Origin: Candidatus Methanomethylophilaceae archaeon
GTDB taxonomy: Archaea; Thermoplasmatota; Thermoplasmata; Methanomassiliicoccales; Methanomethylophilaceae
Assembly (NCBI GenBank): GCA_944322255.1
Contig: CALUOK010000002.1
Location: forward strand, 62,001 to 126,000
Direction: 5' to 3'
DNA length: 64,000 nucleotides
Below, piece by piece: positions 34,246-42,029 of the stretch (positions are counted from its first letter, which is position 1; each line of letters begins with the position of its first letter). The notes below the pieces were generated by a model. That model worked only from the letters and a program-made list of their open reading frames with translations, did no database searches and was not told the origin of the DNA. The position numbers were made by a program, and so were the translations under genes.

Positions 34246-34553
34246 CATGGGGGGTCGAAACCCAACGTAGTGAGCTCGGCGAGAAGATCGTCATCCATGC
34301 CCCTGGGATGGATTACGACCTGGACCCGTCGACTGCCATGGATTTGGTCCATCGGATGATTGTCGCAGTGTCTCAGGCCCAACATGGAGCGGGGAGATGC
34401 GGAACATGTGGTGGAACGACCGTGCTGATCCGTAAATATGGAAGAGAGGAACTCTACAGGATCCAATGTGCTGGGTGCGGGAACCGCTCCGAGTACATGA
34501 CGGTGGAGCAGCTCAAGGCGATCGGGTGCATGCCTGTGGGGATGAAACCATGA
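34242..34553 (+). CDS. Zinc-ribbon protein
   Basis: A 103-residue protein with an N-terminal helical part and a C-terminal ribbon CGTCGGTTVLIRKYG and CAGCGNRSEYMTVEQL. Similar in style to several neighbours. Overlaps the transglycosylase-like gene by 4 bases; possible partner or nucleic-acid-binding subunit, by position only. Confidence 0.5.
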   Translation: MTWGVETQRSELGEKIVIHAPGMDYDLDPSTAMDLVHRMIVAVSQAQHGAGRCGTCGGTTVLIRKYGREELYRIQCAGCGNRSEYMTVEQLKAIGCMPVGMKP

Positions 34554-34873
34554 GCGGAGGTGCTCTGACGGACATGGAGTACGACCTTTTCCGTCTGGAT
34601 GACTGGGCTAAGAAGATCGATGGGGAGAATCCTCTGCTGGCCGAACAGATGCATGACCTGTACAACCTCCTGCACGTGTATGACGAGTACATGTCTGGAG
34701 ACGGCGACGAGGAATCCGTCGAGAGTGCATGGACGGAGTATCGCTCCAAATGGCTGAACATCTCATCTGAACAACTTGAAGGCCACATCTTCGAAAACAT
34801 CAGAAAAGAGGTGGAGTCCTACATCGAATCGTTCAGACTGGGACACGGCAGGAAACAGGGGTGGCAGAAATGA
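34550..34873 (+). CDS. Unknown helical acidic protein
   Basis: A 107-residue helical, acidic protein (EYDLFRLDDWAKKIDGENPL; HIFENIRKEVESYIESFRLG). No domain recognised. Short gene in the coupled array. Confidence 0.5.
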   Translation: MSGGALTDMEYDLFRLDDWAKKIDGENPLLAEQMHDLYNLLHVYDEYMSGDGDEESVESAWTEYRSKWLNISSEQLEGHIFENIRKEVESYIESFRLGHGRKQGWQK

Positions 34874-35112
34874 TGATGCCACTCGCCGGCAGGAAGACGT
34901 CGGAACCTGTGAAGCCTGTGAAATGTGGCCCCATCTGTGTGACAACCGAGATCACTCCGAATGGCGGACTGCCAATGATCGTCCTTCCTGGACTGGTCAG
35001 GGCCGTTCTTAGCCGGAAGGAAGCAGAGAGCATCCGTGATGGAATCGGCAGGATGCTCACGGACGAGTCCGTGGTTTGGGCCGAGGAGGTTGATTGGAGG
35101 TCGGTATTATGA
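34870..35112 (+). CDS. Unknown 80-residue protein
   Basis: The sequence PVKCGPICVTTEITPNGGLP then LSRKEAESIRDGIGRMLTD gives a short strand-rich part and one helix. No family recognised. ATGATGATG at 34,870 offers three possible starts one codon apart. Confidence 0.45.
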   Translation: MMMPLAGRKTSEPVKPVKCGPICVTTEITPNGGLPMIVLPGLVRAVLSRKEAESIRDGIGRMLTDESVVWAEEVDWRSVL

Positions 35113-35249
35113 TGGCTCAGATGGCCGGCTGGCTGATCGGAGGAATCATTGCCCTCCCGTTTCACACGATGTGTGGAATCGTCATGGCAGCCACGGGTGA
35201 ACGGAAACAACTTGGAAACCGCTTGATCGAAGAGGAGGAGCAATCATGA
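35109..35249 (+). CDS. Small membrane protein, 46 residues
   Basis: Starting ATG 35109, the first ~30 residues (MAGWLIGGIIALPFHTMCGI) form one hydrophobic membrane segment followed by a charged tail ending LIEEEEQS. It overlaps both neighbours (ATGA at 35,246). Possibly a small holin-like or regulatory membrane peptide; not recognised. Confidence 0.45.
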   Translation: MMAQMAGWLIGGIIALPFHTMCGIVMAATGERKQLGNRLIEEEEQS

Positions 35250-35431
35250 TGGGAATCGGAACGGAGATGATGCGCATCGAGGAGATGCGGATGGAATGCA
35301 GGATGACGGCCAGCAGTCTGGTCGGTCTGACCAGGTCGCTGGGAGACAGGTGCGGAGGGGTGGATCCTTCAGTCACCGATGAGCTCAGCGACATCGAGGC
35401 CAGACTTGAAAGACTCATGGAGGGGTTCTGA
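35246..35431 (+). CDS. Unknown Met/Glu-rich 61-residue protein
   Basis: A helical peptide (MRIEEMRMECRMTASSLVGL; ELSDIEARLERLMEGF) likely forming a coiled coil. No family. Overlap ATGA upstream; the downstream ATG shares the last stop base. Confidence 0.45.
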   Translation: MMGIGTEMMRIEEMRMECRMTASSLVGLTRSLGDRCGGVDPSVTDELSDIEARLERLMEGF

Positions 35432-35985
35432 TGCCCGTGTCCATCATGTCCTCCCAGCTCTTCATGAACGCATTCAACACGGGAGACTTCACCGGATGGC
35501 CTGAATTCGTGAAGTTCGATGACGGAACCCAGGGCTCCATCCTCCCTCTGTCCGTCAAGGGGACCACTCGCAACGTCTACTCCATCATTGCCAAGTCGGA
35601 CGACCCCGAATCCAGGTGTGTCTTCCTGCTCGAAGTGAAGCAGATGAGGGATGAGCTCCAGCACCTACAGAACAGGTTCCCGATCAAGGATGCCTTCTTC
35701 AACGACGAGGCTGGCCAAGAGCGTCTGGGTATCGAGATCGATTATGGCGAGCACATCGTGATCGACGCTGTCGCACGTCCGGCGATGAAATTGGAGGGCA
35801 TGGAACCTCCTGACCAGGGCCCGAACGAGGAGGATTGTGACGACCCCCCGATGGATGCATACGAGGGGACGTCGTTCCTGTCAAGAATGGCCGAGAAGAC
35901 GAAATTGAGGAGGTTGAGCAGAGAGAACACCAGACATGCGAGGGAGAACATGCCGCCCCAGGATAGAACGCGGATCAAGCTGTGA
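35431..35985 (+). CDS. Unknown protein, last gene of the long operon
   Basis: A 184-residue protein with a mixed N-terminal domain (FVKFDDGTQGSILPLSVKGT; FLLEVKQMRDELQHLQNRFP), an acidic Pro-rich linker, and a basic C-terminus (RRLSRENTRHARENMPPQ). Not recognised. It ends the uninterrupted set of overlapping genes that began at 17,354; a repeat-and-hairpin region follows. Confidence 0.5.
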   Translation: MPVSIMSSQLFMNAFNTGDFTGWPEFVKFDDGTQGSILPLSVKGTTRNVYSIIAKSDDPESRCVFLLEVKQMRDELQHLQNRFPIKDAFFNDEAGQERLGIEIDYGEHIVIDAVARPAMKLEGMEPPDQGPNEEDCDDPPMDAYEGTSFLSRMAEKTKLRRLSRENTRHARENMPPQDRTRIKL

Positions 35986-36084
35986 TGACATCCGATGCGT
36001 ACATTACATATCGGGACATCACTGCTATCGATCAATCTCAGGAGCGGTCATCAGCCTCGTGACCGCTCCGCAAACCCCAACATC

Positions 36085-36298
36085 GTACAGTTAAGACGAG
36101 TTCCTGCATTCTCTATTGTGGTCCCCGACCCAAAGAGACCGCCACGGGGCGGAAGCCCTGTGGCTTACACCACTATAATGTGGTACAGTTATGGCATGTT
36201 CTGACATTTCTGTAGTGGATACATCTGCTCCAGCCTGGCGGGATTGGCAGTCCCGCCAGTGCCAGCATGTTGTACAGTTAAGTCAAGTTCGGACAATT
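36085..36298 (+). repeat. Three GTACAGTTA repeats alternating with hairpins
   Basis: GTACAGTTA occurs at 36,085, 36,183 and 36,272, each followed by a related ~18-base tail containing GTTC and CA. Between them lie two strong stems: GCCACGGGGC / GCCCTGTGGC (36,141-36,164) and CTGGCGGGA / TCCCGCCAG (36,235-36,259). The whole non-coding stretch 35,986-36,447 contains no convincing gene. It could hold operon terminators, an origin with iterons, or structured RNA. Confidence 0.55.
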
Positions 36299-36447
36299 AC
36301 CTAGATAATGGCCCGGCGTACCGTATTCCTCTCGGTACAACAGCGACACCCTCCCCGGGCCGAGGGGATTCTCCATTCTGTAACCACATCGAACATCGTG
36401 TCTCCGACTGGTCATTACCTGTCGGGTGAGGTTTATCACACCGATCC

Positions 36448-36558
36448 ATGTATCTGTCCCCCATGACGTGTCCGTTCTGCGGGGGCGATGTCCCTGAGTT
36501 CTGTCCATTCGCGCTCTGTCCTTGCTGTGGACAGCCCTTGGAATCCAAACAAAACTGA
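36448..36558 (+). CDS. Zinc-ribbon microprotein
   Basis: ATG 36448 (or 36463) encodes 36 (or 31) residues with CPFCGGDVPEFCPFALCPCC, six Cys in knuckle spacing, ending LESKQN. It is preceded by an AT-rich GTTTATCAC. Too short for ordinary gene finding, but the Cys pattern is convincing for a zinc ribbon. Confidence 0.5.
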   Translation: MYLSPMTCPFCGGDVPEFCPFALCPCCGQPLESKQN

Positions 36559-36585
36559 GTCGCATGCAATTATCACGTGATGTTT

Positions 36586-36632
36586 GGTGATATTGGCTGT
36601 GACAGTATGGTGATATTACCGTGATATTACCG
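36586..36632 (+). repeat. GTGATATTACC direct repeats before a small gene
   Basis: GGTGATATTGG (36,586-36,596), GGTGATATTACC (36,609-36,620) and GTGATATTACCG (36,621-36,632) are head-to-tail, followed by the TATA box AACAATATATAAATCC (from ~36,651). This looks like an operator for the gene at 36,687. Confidence 0.5.
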
Positions 36633-36686
36633 TTTGAGAACGATTTTAACGAACAATATATAAATCCAGATGCCAGATTTTGAGAC

Positions 36687-36893
36687 ATGGCATCGAAGGA
36701 CATCGTCATCGAAGGAACGGAAATAGCCATAGGAGACAGGAGGCGTCCAGTGGCCGATATTGTGGCCATCGTATCCACGGCATCGGGCATCTCGGTGACG
36801 TTCCGTGACGGCTCCGTGGATCTCGGCGATGCGCCCGTCGCCGACTTCTTCGCCATTCGTGACCGTTGCCCCTGGGCGACGGCATCGATCTGA
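36687..36893 (+). CDS. Small beta-rich protein
   Basis: A 68-residue protein (DIVIEGTEIAIGDRRRPVAD; ISVTFRDGSVDLGDAPVADF) that looks all-beta, possibly an SH3-like or AbrB-like fold. The TATA box ATATATAAATCC ends about 20-25 bases upstream of ATG 36687, so the mRNA is probably leaderless. The GTGATATT repeats upstream suggest control. Confidence 0.5.
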   Translation: MASKDIVIEGTEIAIGDRRRPVADIVAIVSTASGISVTFRDGSVDLGDAPVADFFAIRDRCPWATASI

Positions 36894-37209
36894 CGGTCCG
36901 AGGGTCGGAGACCGCTAGACGACAGAATACATTTTCCACAATCCGTCATATTGGCAACCGCTTTTTCACACGATTCTGAAAGCGACTGGTACTGGACTGC
37001 CTTTCATTGCGTTCTTCGTTTTACAGTCCGTTTCCGAAATCCGACACCACATCAATCCGTTCAAGTGCAGTATATAAGGACTTTCGATTCCTTGTGTTTC
37101 ACGGAACCTCGTGTACTCGTATGCGTGATTTTCTATCGGTTAAATTTCGCATCGCAGAATCTCATCCACCCGTGTTTCGCACAAATCGCGGCACGGCGGG
37201 ACTGATTTT
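36894..37209 (+). other. Intergenic region with surface-operon promoter
   Basis: No gene is seen. It contains the promoter module at 37,067-37,098 and a leader of about 110 bases before the first surface-protein gene; the leader has no clear open frame. Confidence 0.5.
37067..37098 (+). promoter_or_regulatory. Surface-gene promoter module, copy 1
   Basis: GCAG then TATATAAGGACTTTC then GATTCCTTGTGTT. The TATA box starts at 37,071 and conservation with three other copies (49,020; 53,402; 62,204) extends ~20 bases past it, to the expected transcription start. It should drive the 37,210-46,996 operon including the retroelement. Confidence 0.8.
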
Positions 37210-38865
37210 ATGAACGCAACAAAAACGGCCGTAAACAGGGCATTCGCCATCATCGCAGTGATGGCACTCATGCTCTGTTCCTTCGCCGCGATCTTCGCGA
37301 CGGAGTCGGAGGCTGCCGATTACAGCAGTCTCCAGCAGTCCGGCACGGATGTGGACCAGGTATACACACTGGACATTTCCACCGGACAGCAGTTTGAGTA
37401 TCAGAACATCGCAACCAATCTCGACGGATACGGATCCATCTCCTACACCTGGACCGGAACTGCCGCCGATGAGACCGGCACCAACGGAATCAAATGGGAC
37501 GAGCGCGCGAAGACCCTCTCCGGAACCTTCACCTCTGCTGGAAACAAGACTGGAGTCCTCACTGCGACCTGGACATCCCCCGACAGCACCGGAGTCACCC
37601 AGAAGGCGACCCAGACCATCAACTTCAACGTCACCTCTGCCATCGAGATCGCCACTTCCGTCACTGGGTACGCCCAGGTCGGATCTGATTCCGATGACAC
37701 CACGATGACCATCACCTTCACCGGTGGAGGCAACAACATCCAGATGACTGGTGGCACCCAGAGTGGCGTACCTTTCGCTGCCACCCTCAGCGGTAACACC
37801 ATCACCATCAAGCCCACCGATACCCTCACATCCACTCATGTCCAGAGCAGCCCCTACGAGCTCAACCTGACCGTGGCCAACCAGGACACCCAGGACCAGG
37901 ACAGCGTCGAGGTCCTCATCTACGTGTTCGATAAGATCGGCATTACCAACCCTCAGACCCACTTCTACACCTACGAGGGCGATGTCGCATCCTCTATCAT
38001 CGTCAACGGAATCGACGTCTCCATCAACTACGGGACCGACAACTCCGACGATACCACCGTCACCGACAAGACCGTAGTCTTCTCCCCCAACTCTGGCAAC
38101 GTCATCTCTGGAGACCTTGACGCCAACAACCACCTGACCGTCAACGTCACCAACGGATTCACCGACGCCGGGGACCTGACCGACGGACAGAACAGCAAGG
38201 ACTACACCGCCAGCGTCACCGTGAACGGATCCATCCCCTCCAGCACCGGAGGAACCGGACCCACCACCAGCACCGCCAGCGTCGACTTCGTCGTTACCGT
38301 CTACAAGTCCTTCCAGTTCACCTCCGCTCCCGCCGTTACCGACATCACCGTTACCAATGTCGGAACCAACTCCAACACCGTCCTCCTGTCCTCCTACATC
38401 TCCGGAGCCAACAGCGTCGTGTTCGAGTGGGGAGACGGATACCAGACCACACCTATGACCAACGCTGAGGTGTCCGCCAACTACACCTCCAGCCACACCT
38501 ACGCCGCACCCGGAACCTACCTCGTCACCATCTACGCCACCAACGACCAGGGAACCACGACCTCCAAGGTCATGTACAGCGTCGGAGAGGATGCAGGAAC
38601 CGGAACCGATGAGCCTGAGCAGCCTGCCGAGGGAGACGGAGAGGGAGAGCAGTCCTTCTTCGACGAGCACGGATACCTGTTCATCGTCTTCATCGTACTC
38701 GCTGCTGTGTGCGTGTTCGCTTACGTCGGACCCTTCCACATCCAGCACCCCCTCGTCATCATCGCAGCCGTCATCTGTGCGATCCTCGCCGTCCTGACGT
38801 TCGTCTACGTCGACTTCGGCGGAATCGCTGATGCCATCGGAGACCTGTTCAACAGCGAGGAGTGA
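37210..38865 (+). CDS. Secreted PKD-domain surface protein with two-helix C-terminal anchor
   Basis: A 551-residue protein: signal peptide (NRAFAIIAVMALMLCSFAAI) to about residue 36, Ig-like beta domains through ~420, a PKD domain near 420-465 (VVFEWGDGYQTT ... TYAAPGTYLVTIYATND), an acidic linker (EPEQPAEGDGEGEQ) and two C-terminal membrane helices (FIVFIVLAAVCVFAYVGPF; LVIIAAVICAILAVLTFVYV). Thr/Ser/Asn-rich, so likely glycosylated. It is paralogous in layout to 44,402-45,922; both are followed by a transglutaminase-like gene. Confidence 0.75.
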   Translation: MNATKTAVNRAFAIIAVMALMLCSFAAIFATESEAADYSSLQQSGTDVDQVYTLDISTGQQFEYQNIATNLDGYGSISYTWTGTAADETGTNGIKWDERAKTLSGTFTSAGNKTGVLTATWTSPDSTGVTQKATQTINFNVTSAIEIATSVTGYAQVGSDSDDTTMTITFTGGGNNIQMTGGTQSGVPFAATLSGNTITIKPTDTLTSTHVQSSPYELNLTVANQDTQDQDSVEVLIYVFDKIGITNPQTHFYTYEGDVASSIIVNGIDVSINYGTDNSDDTTVTDKTVVFSPNSGNVISGDLDANNHLTVNVTNGFTDAGDLTDGQNSKDYTASVTVNGSIPSSTGGTGPTTSTASVDFVVTVYKSFQFTSAPAVTDITVTNVGTNSNTVLLSSYISGANSVVFEWGDGYQTTPMTNAEVSANYTSSHTYAAPGTYLVTIYATNDQGTTTSKVMYSVGEDAGTGTDEPEQPAEGDGEGEQSFFDEHGYLFIVFIVLAAVCVFAYVGPFHIQHPLVIIAAVICAILAVLTFVYVDFGGIADAIGDLFNSEE

Positions 38866-38889
38866 TCGCCGAGAGCTACCGGATAAACT

Positions 38890-38908
38890 GGGTCGGGTCA
38901 ACCGACCC
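38890..38908 (+). other. Hairpin between the surface protein and transglutaminase-like genes
   Basis: GGGTCGG / CCGACCC with a 5-base loop, 25 bases after the stop. It could protect or partly terminate the mRNA, setting the ratio of the two products. Confidence 0.4.
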
Positions 38909-38958
38909 TCCCTTTCCGGGAGTGCATCGGGTTTCTCAAGTCACTCTGAGGTGATGAT

Positions 38959-40536
38959 ATGAACAAGCCATTGGCGGTCGTCATCGCTGTTATCGCCGTC
39001 GCTGTTATCGCCGTGCTCGCCATTAGCGGGCTGGGCTCCGACAACGGCGAGACAGACACGCCCGGTGAGACCACGGACACCATGGGAACGATCTCCGTGG
39101 GTCCGTTCGTCAACAACATCGACATGGGTTCTCTCGAACCCGTGTCCGGATCATACGACATCTCCGATCCGGACAACCCGACCATAACATACCGTGCGGT
39201 TGCCAAACAGGGATTCCAGTTCCTCTGCTGGACGGATTCCGAGGGCAACTACATCACCGACAACCCGTCGATGACCTTCCCTGCCGACAGGGACAGGGAT
39301 TCGGTTGCCGTGTTCATCGAGGGCGGAACCAGGTCCGTGGAGATTCTGTGGTACGTCCCGGTGTTCGGAGAGAACGGCGTGACGTTCGGGGATGAACCTG
39401 AGATGATGAATATCTCGATCTCATCCTTCGACTGGTGCGCATCCATCGAGGATGGGGCCATCCAGAGGATGTCCACCGTGAGGTCCCCGTCCCCCGCAGC
39501 TCTGCTGACCGATGATGGCGTCATCGCCGACATCGTGAGTGAGCTGGACAGGTACACCGTCGGACTGACCAACCTCCAGAAGGCCATGGTCGTCCTGGCG
39601 TTCGTCCAGGATGCCATCGACTACGAGACGGACAAGAACCTCTACAACCAGGAGGAGTTCTGGGCCACGCCCATGGAGTCGCTGTTCCTCGGATACGGCG
39701 ACTGCGAGGACGGGGCGATACTGTTCGTGTCCATCGCATCCGCGATGGGAATCGACTGTGGGTTCGTCACGTTCGCGTCCGATCGTGCCGGAACCGAGGG
39801 CTCCGGACACATGTCCATCGCCATCGCCCTGAATGACGGCGAGGACATCACCGGCGGGAACGTCGCCACGTTCGTCGTTGACGGCATCACATACGCCTAC
39901 GGCGAGACCGCAGTGGACCCTGTGACAATCGACAACGTCCACCCGATGTTCGGTGTCCTGGGGAGCTCCTATGCCATCACCGATGGGACCTGGACCCATG
40001 TGGTCTACTCCGACGGAGTGTTCACCGCAGAGTCCACGCTCTCCATCGGGAACGGCGACAGGCCCACGGGACACGTCATCTACGGAACCGACTTCACCAA
40101 CCCTCCCGCGATCCACATCAGGGTTGGGGATGGGTTCAGCTACACGCCTGGAACCACCCTTCCCGCTGATTTCGTCGTCTCCGGCGATGGACTCGTCGGG
40201 AACGGAGGGTTCCTGGCATGGGATTCCGAGACTGGGACCCTGAGTGGCATCGCCTCCGACGTGGGAACGTTCACCGTCCTCATCACGGCGACGTCCACTG
40301 AGGGTCCCGTCCAGACCGCTGTCCAGACCGTCACTCTGATTGTGGAGGCTTCCGACGGTGTCGGGAGCTCCGACCACCATCTGATCTACGGAGACGGCGT
40401 CTGGAACGTGGAATCCACCGCACCTGAAGACACTGATACGGAGATCGGCGACGGAGAACAGGACGACACGATGCTCTACATCGTCCTCGGACTGGTTACT
40501 GTCGCTCTCATCATCATAGCCTGGAGGGTCATCTGA
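38959..40536 (+). CDS. Membrane-anchored transglutaminase-like protein with Ig-like domain
   Basis: A 525-residue protein. N-terminal membrane segment (VVIAVIAVAVIAVLAISGLG), then a transglutaminase/cysteine-protease-like core: LTNLQKAMVVLAFVQDAIDY, catalytic-type Cys249 in FLGYGDCEDGAILFVSIAS, His284 in GHMSIAIALND, and an Asp in the following strand. A putative Ig-type domain (FSYTPGTTLPADFVVSGDG) follows and a C-terminal helix (MLYIVLGLVTVALIIIAW) ends it. It may cross-link or process surface proteins, such as its upstream neighbour (inference). Paralogous to 45,935-46,996. Confidence 0.7.
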   Translation: MNKPLAVVIAVIAVAVIAVLAISGLGSDNGETDTPGETTDTMGTISVGPFVNNIDMGSLEPVSGSYDISDPDNPTITYRAVAKQGFQFLCWTDSEGNYITDNPSMTFPADRDRDSVAVFIEGGTRSVEILWYVPVFGENGVTFGDEPEMMNISISSFDWCASIEDGAIQRMSTVRSPSPAALLTDDGVIADIVSELDRYTVGLTNLQKAMVVLAFVQDAIDYETDKNLYNQEEFWATPMESLFLGYGDCEDGAILFVSIASAMGIDCGFVTFASDRAGTEGSGHMSIAIALNDGEDITGGNVATFVVDGITYAYGETAVDPVTIDNVHPMFGVLGSSYAITDGTWTHVVYSDGVFTAESTLSIGNGDRPTGHVIYGTDFTNPPAIHIRVGDGFSYTPGTTLPADFVVSGDGLVGNGGFLAWDSETGTLSGIASDVGTFTVLITATSTEGPVQTAVQTVTLIVEASDGVGSSDHHLIYGDGVWNVESTAPEDTDTEIGDGEQDDTMLYIVLGLVTVALIIIAWRVI

Positions 40537-40687
40537 TGATCCTCTGCGACGTGTATCCTGTTCATCCATGCGTCATTGGCAGCGCGAGCGGTGCACGTCG
40601 CTACATCACTGTCCAAGAACCCGAAGATGGGTTCAAGGATGGGCCCATTCACATTTCGCTCCCCTATAGGATCGTTGGCGTCGTCTA

Positions 40688-40801
40688 TGTCGGTGGCAAC
40701 TCGAACTCGAATTCTTCGAACGCTCCGAACTATGGATTGTCCTATGCTAATTGCAACAACGATTTGTCGAACTCGAACTCGAACATAGGGGGTCGCCTGG
40801 C
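40688..40801 (+). repeat. Diversity-generating retroelement template repeat (TR)
   Basis: 114 bases that match 43,180-43,293 except at 15 positions, every one an A here. Of 28 template A, 15 are changed and none of the 86 other bases is. The codons are mostly AAC/AAT separated by TCG, and AAC can never mutate to a stop. The last 19 bases (ACATAGGGGGTCGCCTGGC) are identical and probably act as the initiation-of-mutagenic-homology end. It lies in the 407-base non-coding gap before the reverse transcriptase. Confidence 0.95.
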
Positions 40802-40943
40802 GATTGTTCTCGAAGACCGTCCCGGTCTCACATCTATCACAGTGATTCGGGCCCCGCGTGAATGCGAAATACAAGAAAAATCCAAACCTGGGCTAGTAGC
40901 GTTGTTAGTGACCGTCCGGGTAGAGAACAAAGGCTATGGTTCT

Positions 40944-42029
40944 ATGCCCAATCGTATCGGTGAACTCAAAGCAAAGATAACTTCGATGGATAACCTCGAA
41001 TCTGCTGCTGACATAGCATGCAAATCTCGTAAAGACAAGCTGGAAGTAGCCAGGTTCGAGGCCGACCGTAAGAATAAGTTAGAACTGCTCCAGAAACAGG
41101 CCCGCAGTGGAACCATTCCGGTTCCAGAGTACAGGTTCTTCACAAGGGTAGAACGTGGAAAGGTTCGCGACATTGCCGATCTTCCATTGTATCCGCACAG
41201 GATATGGCATCAGGCATTGGCACAGGTCCTGGAACCACTCCTGGATTCCAGGATGATCTATCAGTCGTTCGCATCTCGTGTGGATCACGGAACTCAGAAG
41301 GCGGTCGTGCTTGCATGGAACTATGTTCAGCACGAGAAAATCAAATATTGTCTGTCTCTGGACATCAAGAAATGTTATGAATCTACAGACAAAGAGGTTC
41401 TGAAGAGGACGCTCAGACATTACTTGAAGGATGATTGGCTCCTCCTCATGCTAGACCACATCATCGACGAATATCCCCGTCCAGGGATTTCCATCGGTGA
41501 CAGACTCTCACCGCTGTTTTGCAATCTGATGCTGACACCTCCGGATCATTACGCCAAGGAGACGCTTCACTGCCACTGCTATATCGGCTATGCCGACAAC
41601 AGATTTGTTTTCGGCAATTCGAAACAATGGCTGAAGAAGATTGAGGTTGAACTCGAAGCCCAGTTTAACGCCATCGGCTACACGATCAAACCGAACTGGG
41701 TGATTGCGGACCTCAGAACTGAAGGTGTGGATTTCCTCGGATACAGGATGTTCAAGACCCACATCCTTCTGAGAAGGAGAACCAAAATCAGACTCAGAAG
41801 AGCGATGAATGAGATTAGGAAGAAGCTGGAGTCGGGGCAGTTCCCCGACGATCACGACCGTGGGGTATTGGGTTCCTATTTCGGGGTCCTGAAGTGGTGC
41901 AACGGCTACAACCTGTTCCGTCGCTACATCTGGCCTGTCAAGCGGATGCTGGACGATTACGACCGCTGGCTCGACGGTGCCAGGGCATACCGCGCGTTCG
42001 TGAATCTCAATTCTGAGGTGTACTTATGA
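40944..42029 (+). CDS. Reverse transcriptase of a diversity-generating retroelement
   Basis: A 361-residue RT copying the template RNA with adenine-specific errors. Palm motif A is LSLDIKKCYESTD (Asp140); motif 4 is ISIGDRLSPLFCNLML; the active-site box is GYADNRFVFGNS (216-219), i.e. YADN rather than YADD; GVDFLGYRMFKTHILL is motif 7-like. SFASRVDHGTQKAV near residue 110 resembles the finger motif of DGR and group II RTs. ATG 40944 is chosen because the frame upstream runs through the template repeat, and starting there gives a normal RT length. The stop overlaps the target gene start (ATGA). No separate Avd accessory gene is visible; the N-terminal ~50 residues are a charged helix. Confidence 0.92.
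   Translation: MPNRIGELKAKITSMDNLESAADIACKSRKDKLEVARFEADRKNKLELLQKQARSGTIPVPEYRFFTRVERGKVRDIADLPLYPHRIWHQALAQVLEPLLDSRMIYQSFASRVDHGTQKAVVLAWNYVQHEKIKYCLSLDIKKCYESTDKEVLKRTLRHYLKDDWLLLMLDHIIDEYPRPGISIGDRLSPLFCNLMLTPPDHYAKETLHCHCYIGYADNRFVFGNSKQWLKKIEVELEAQFNAIGYTIKPNWVIADLRTEGVDFLGYRMFKTHILLRRRTKIRLRRAMNEIRKKLESGQFPDDHDRGVLGSYFGVLKWCNGYNLFRRYIWPVKRMLDDYDRWLDGARAYRAFVNLNSEVYL

Noticed and set aside
37162-38901. 579-residue minus-strand open frame opposite the first surface protein
   Set aside because: Low-complexity Gly/Val/Asp composition mirrors the Thr/Ser/Asn-rich coding strand; the plus-strand gene has signal peptide, PKD and anchor.
40536-40943. RT frame extended upstream to ATG 40536
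   Set aside because: It would translate the template repeat and give a 497-residue RT; the region is better read as non-coding TR RNA, with the RT starting at 40,944. The open frame may simply reflect the origin of the TR as a copy of coding sequence.
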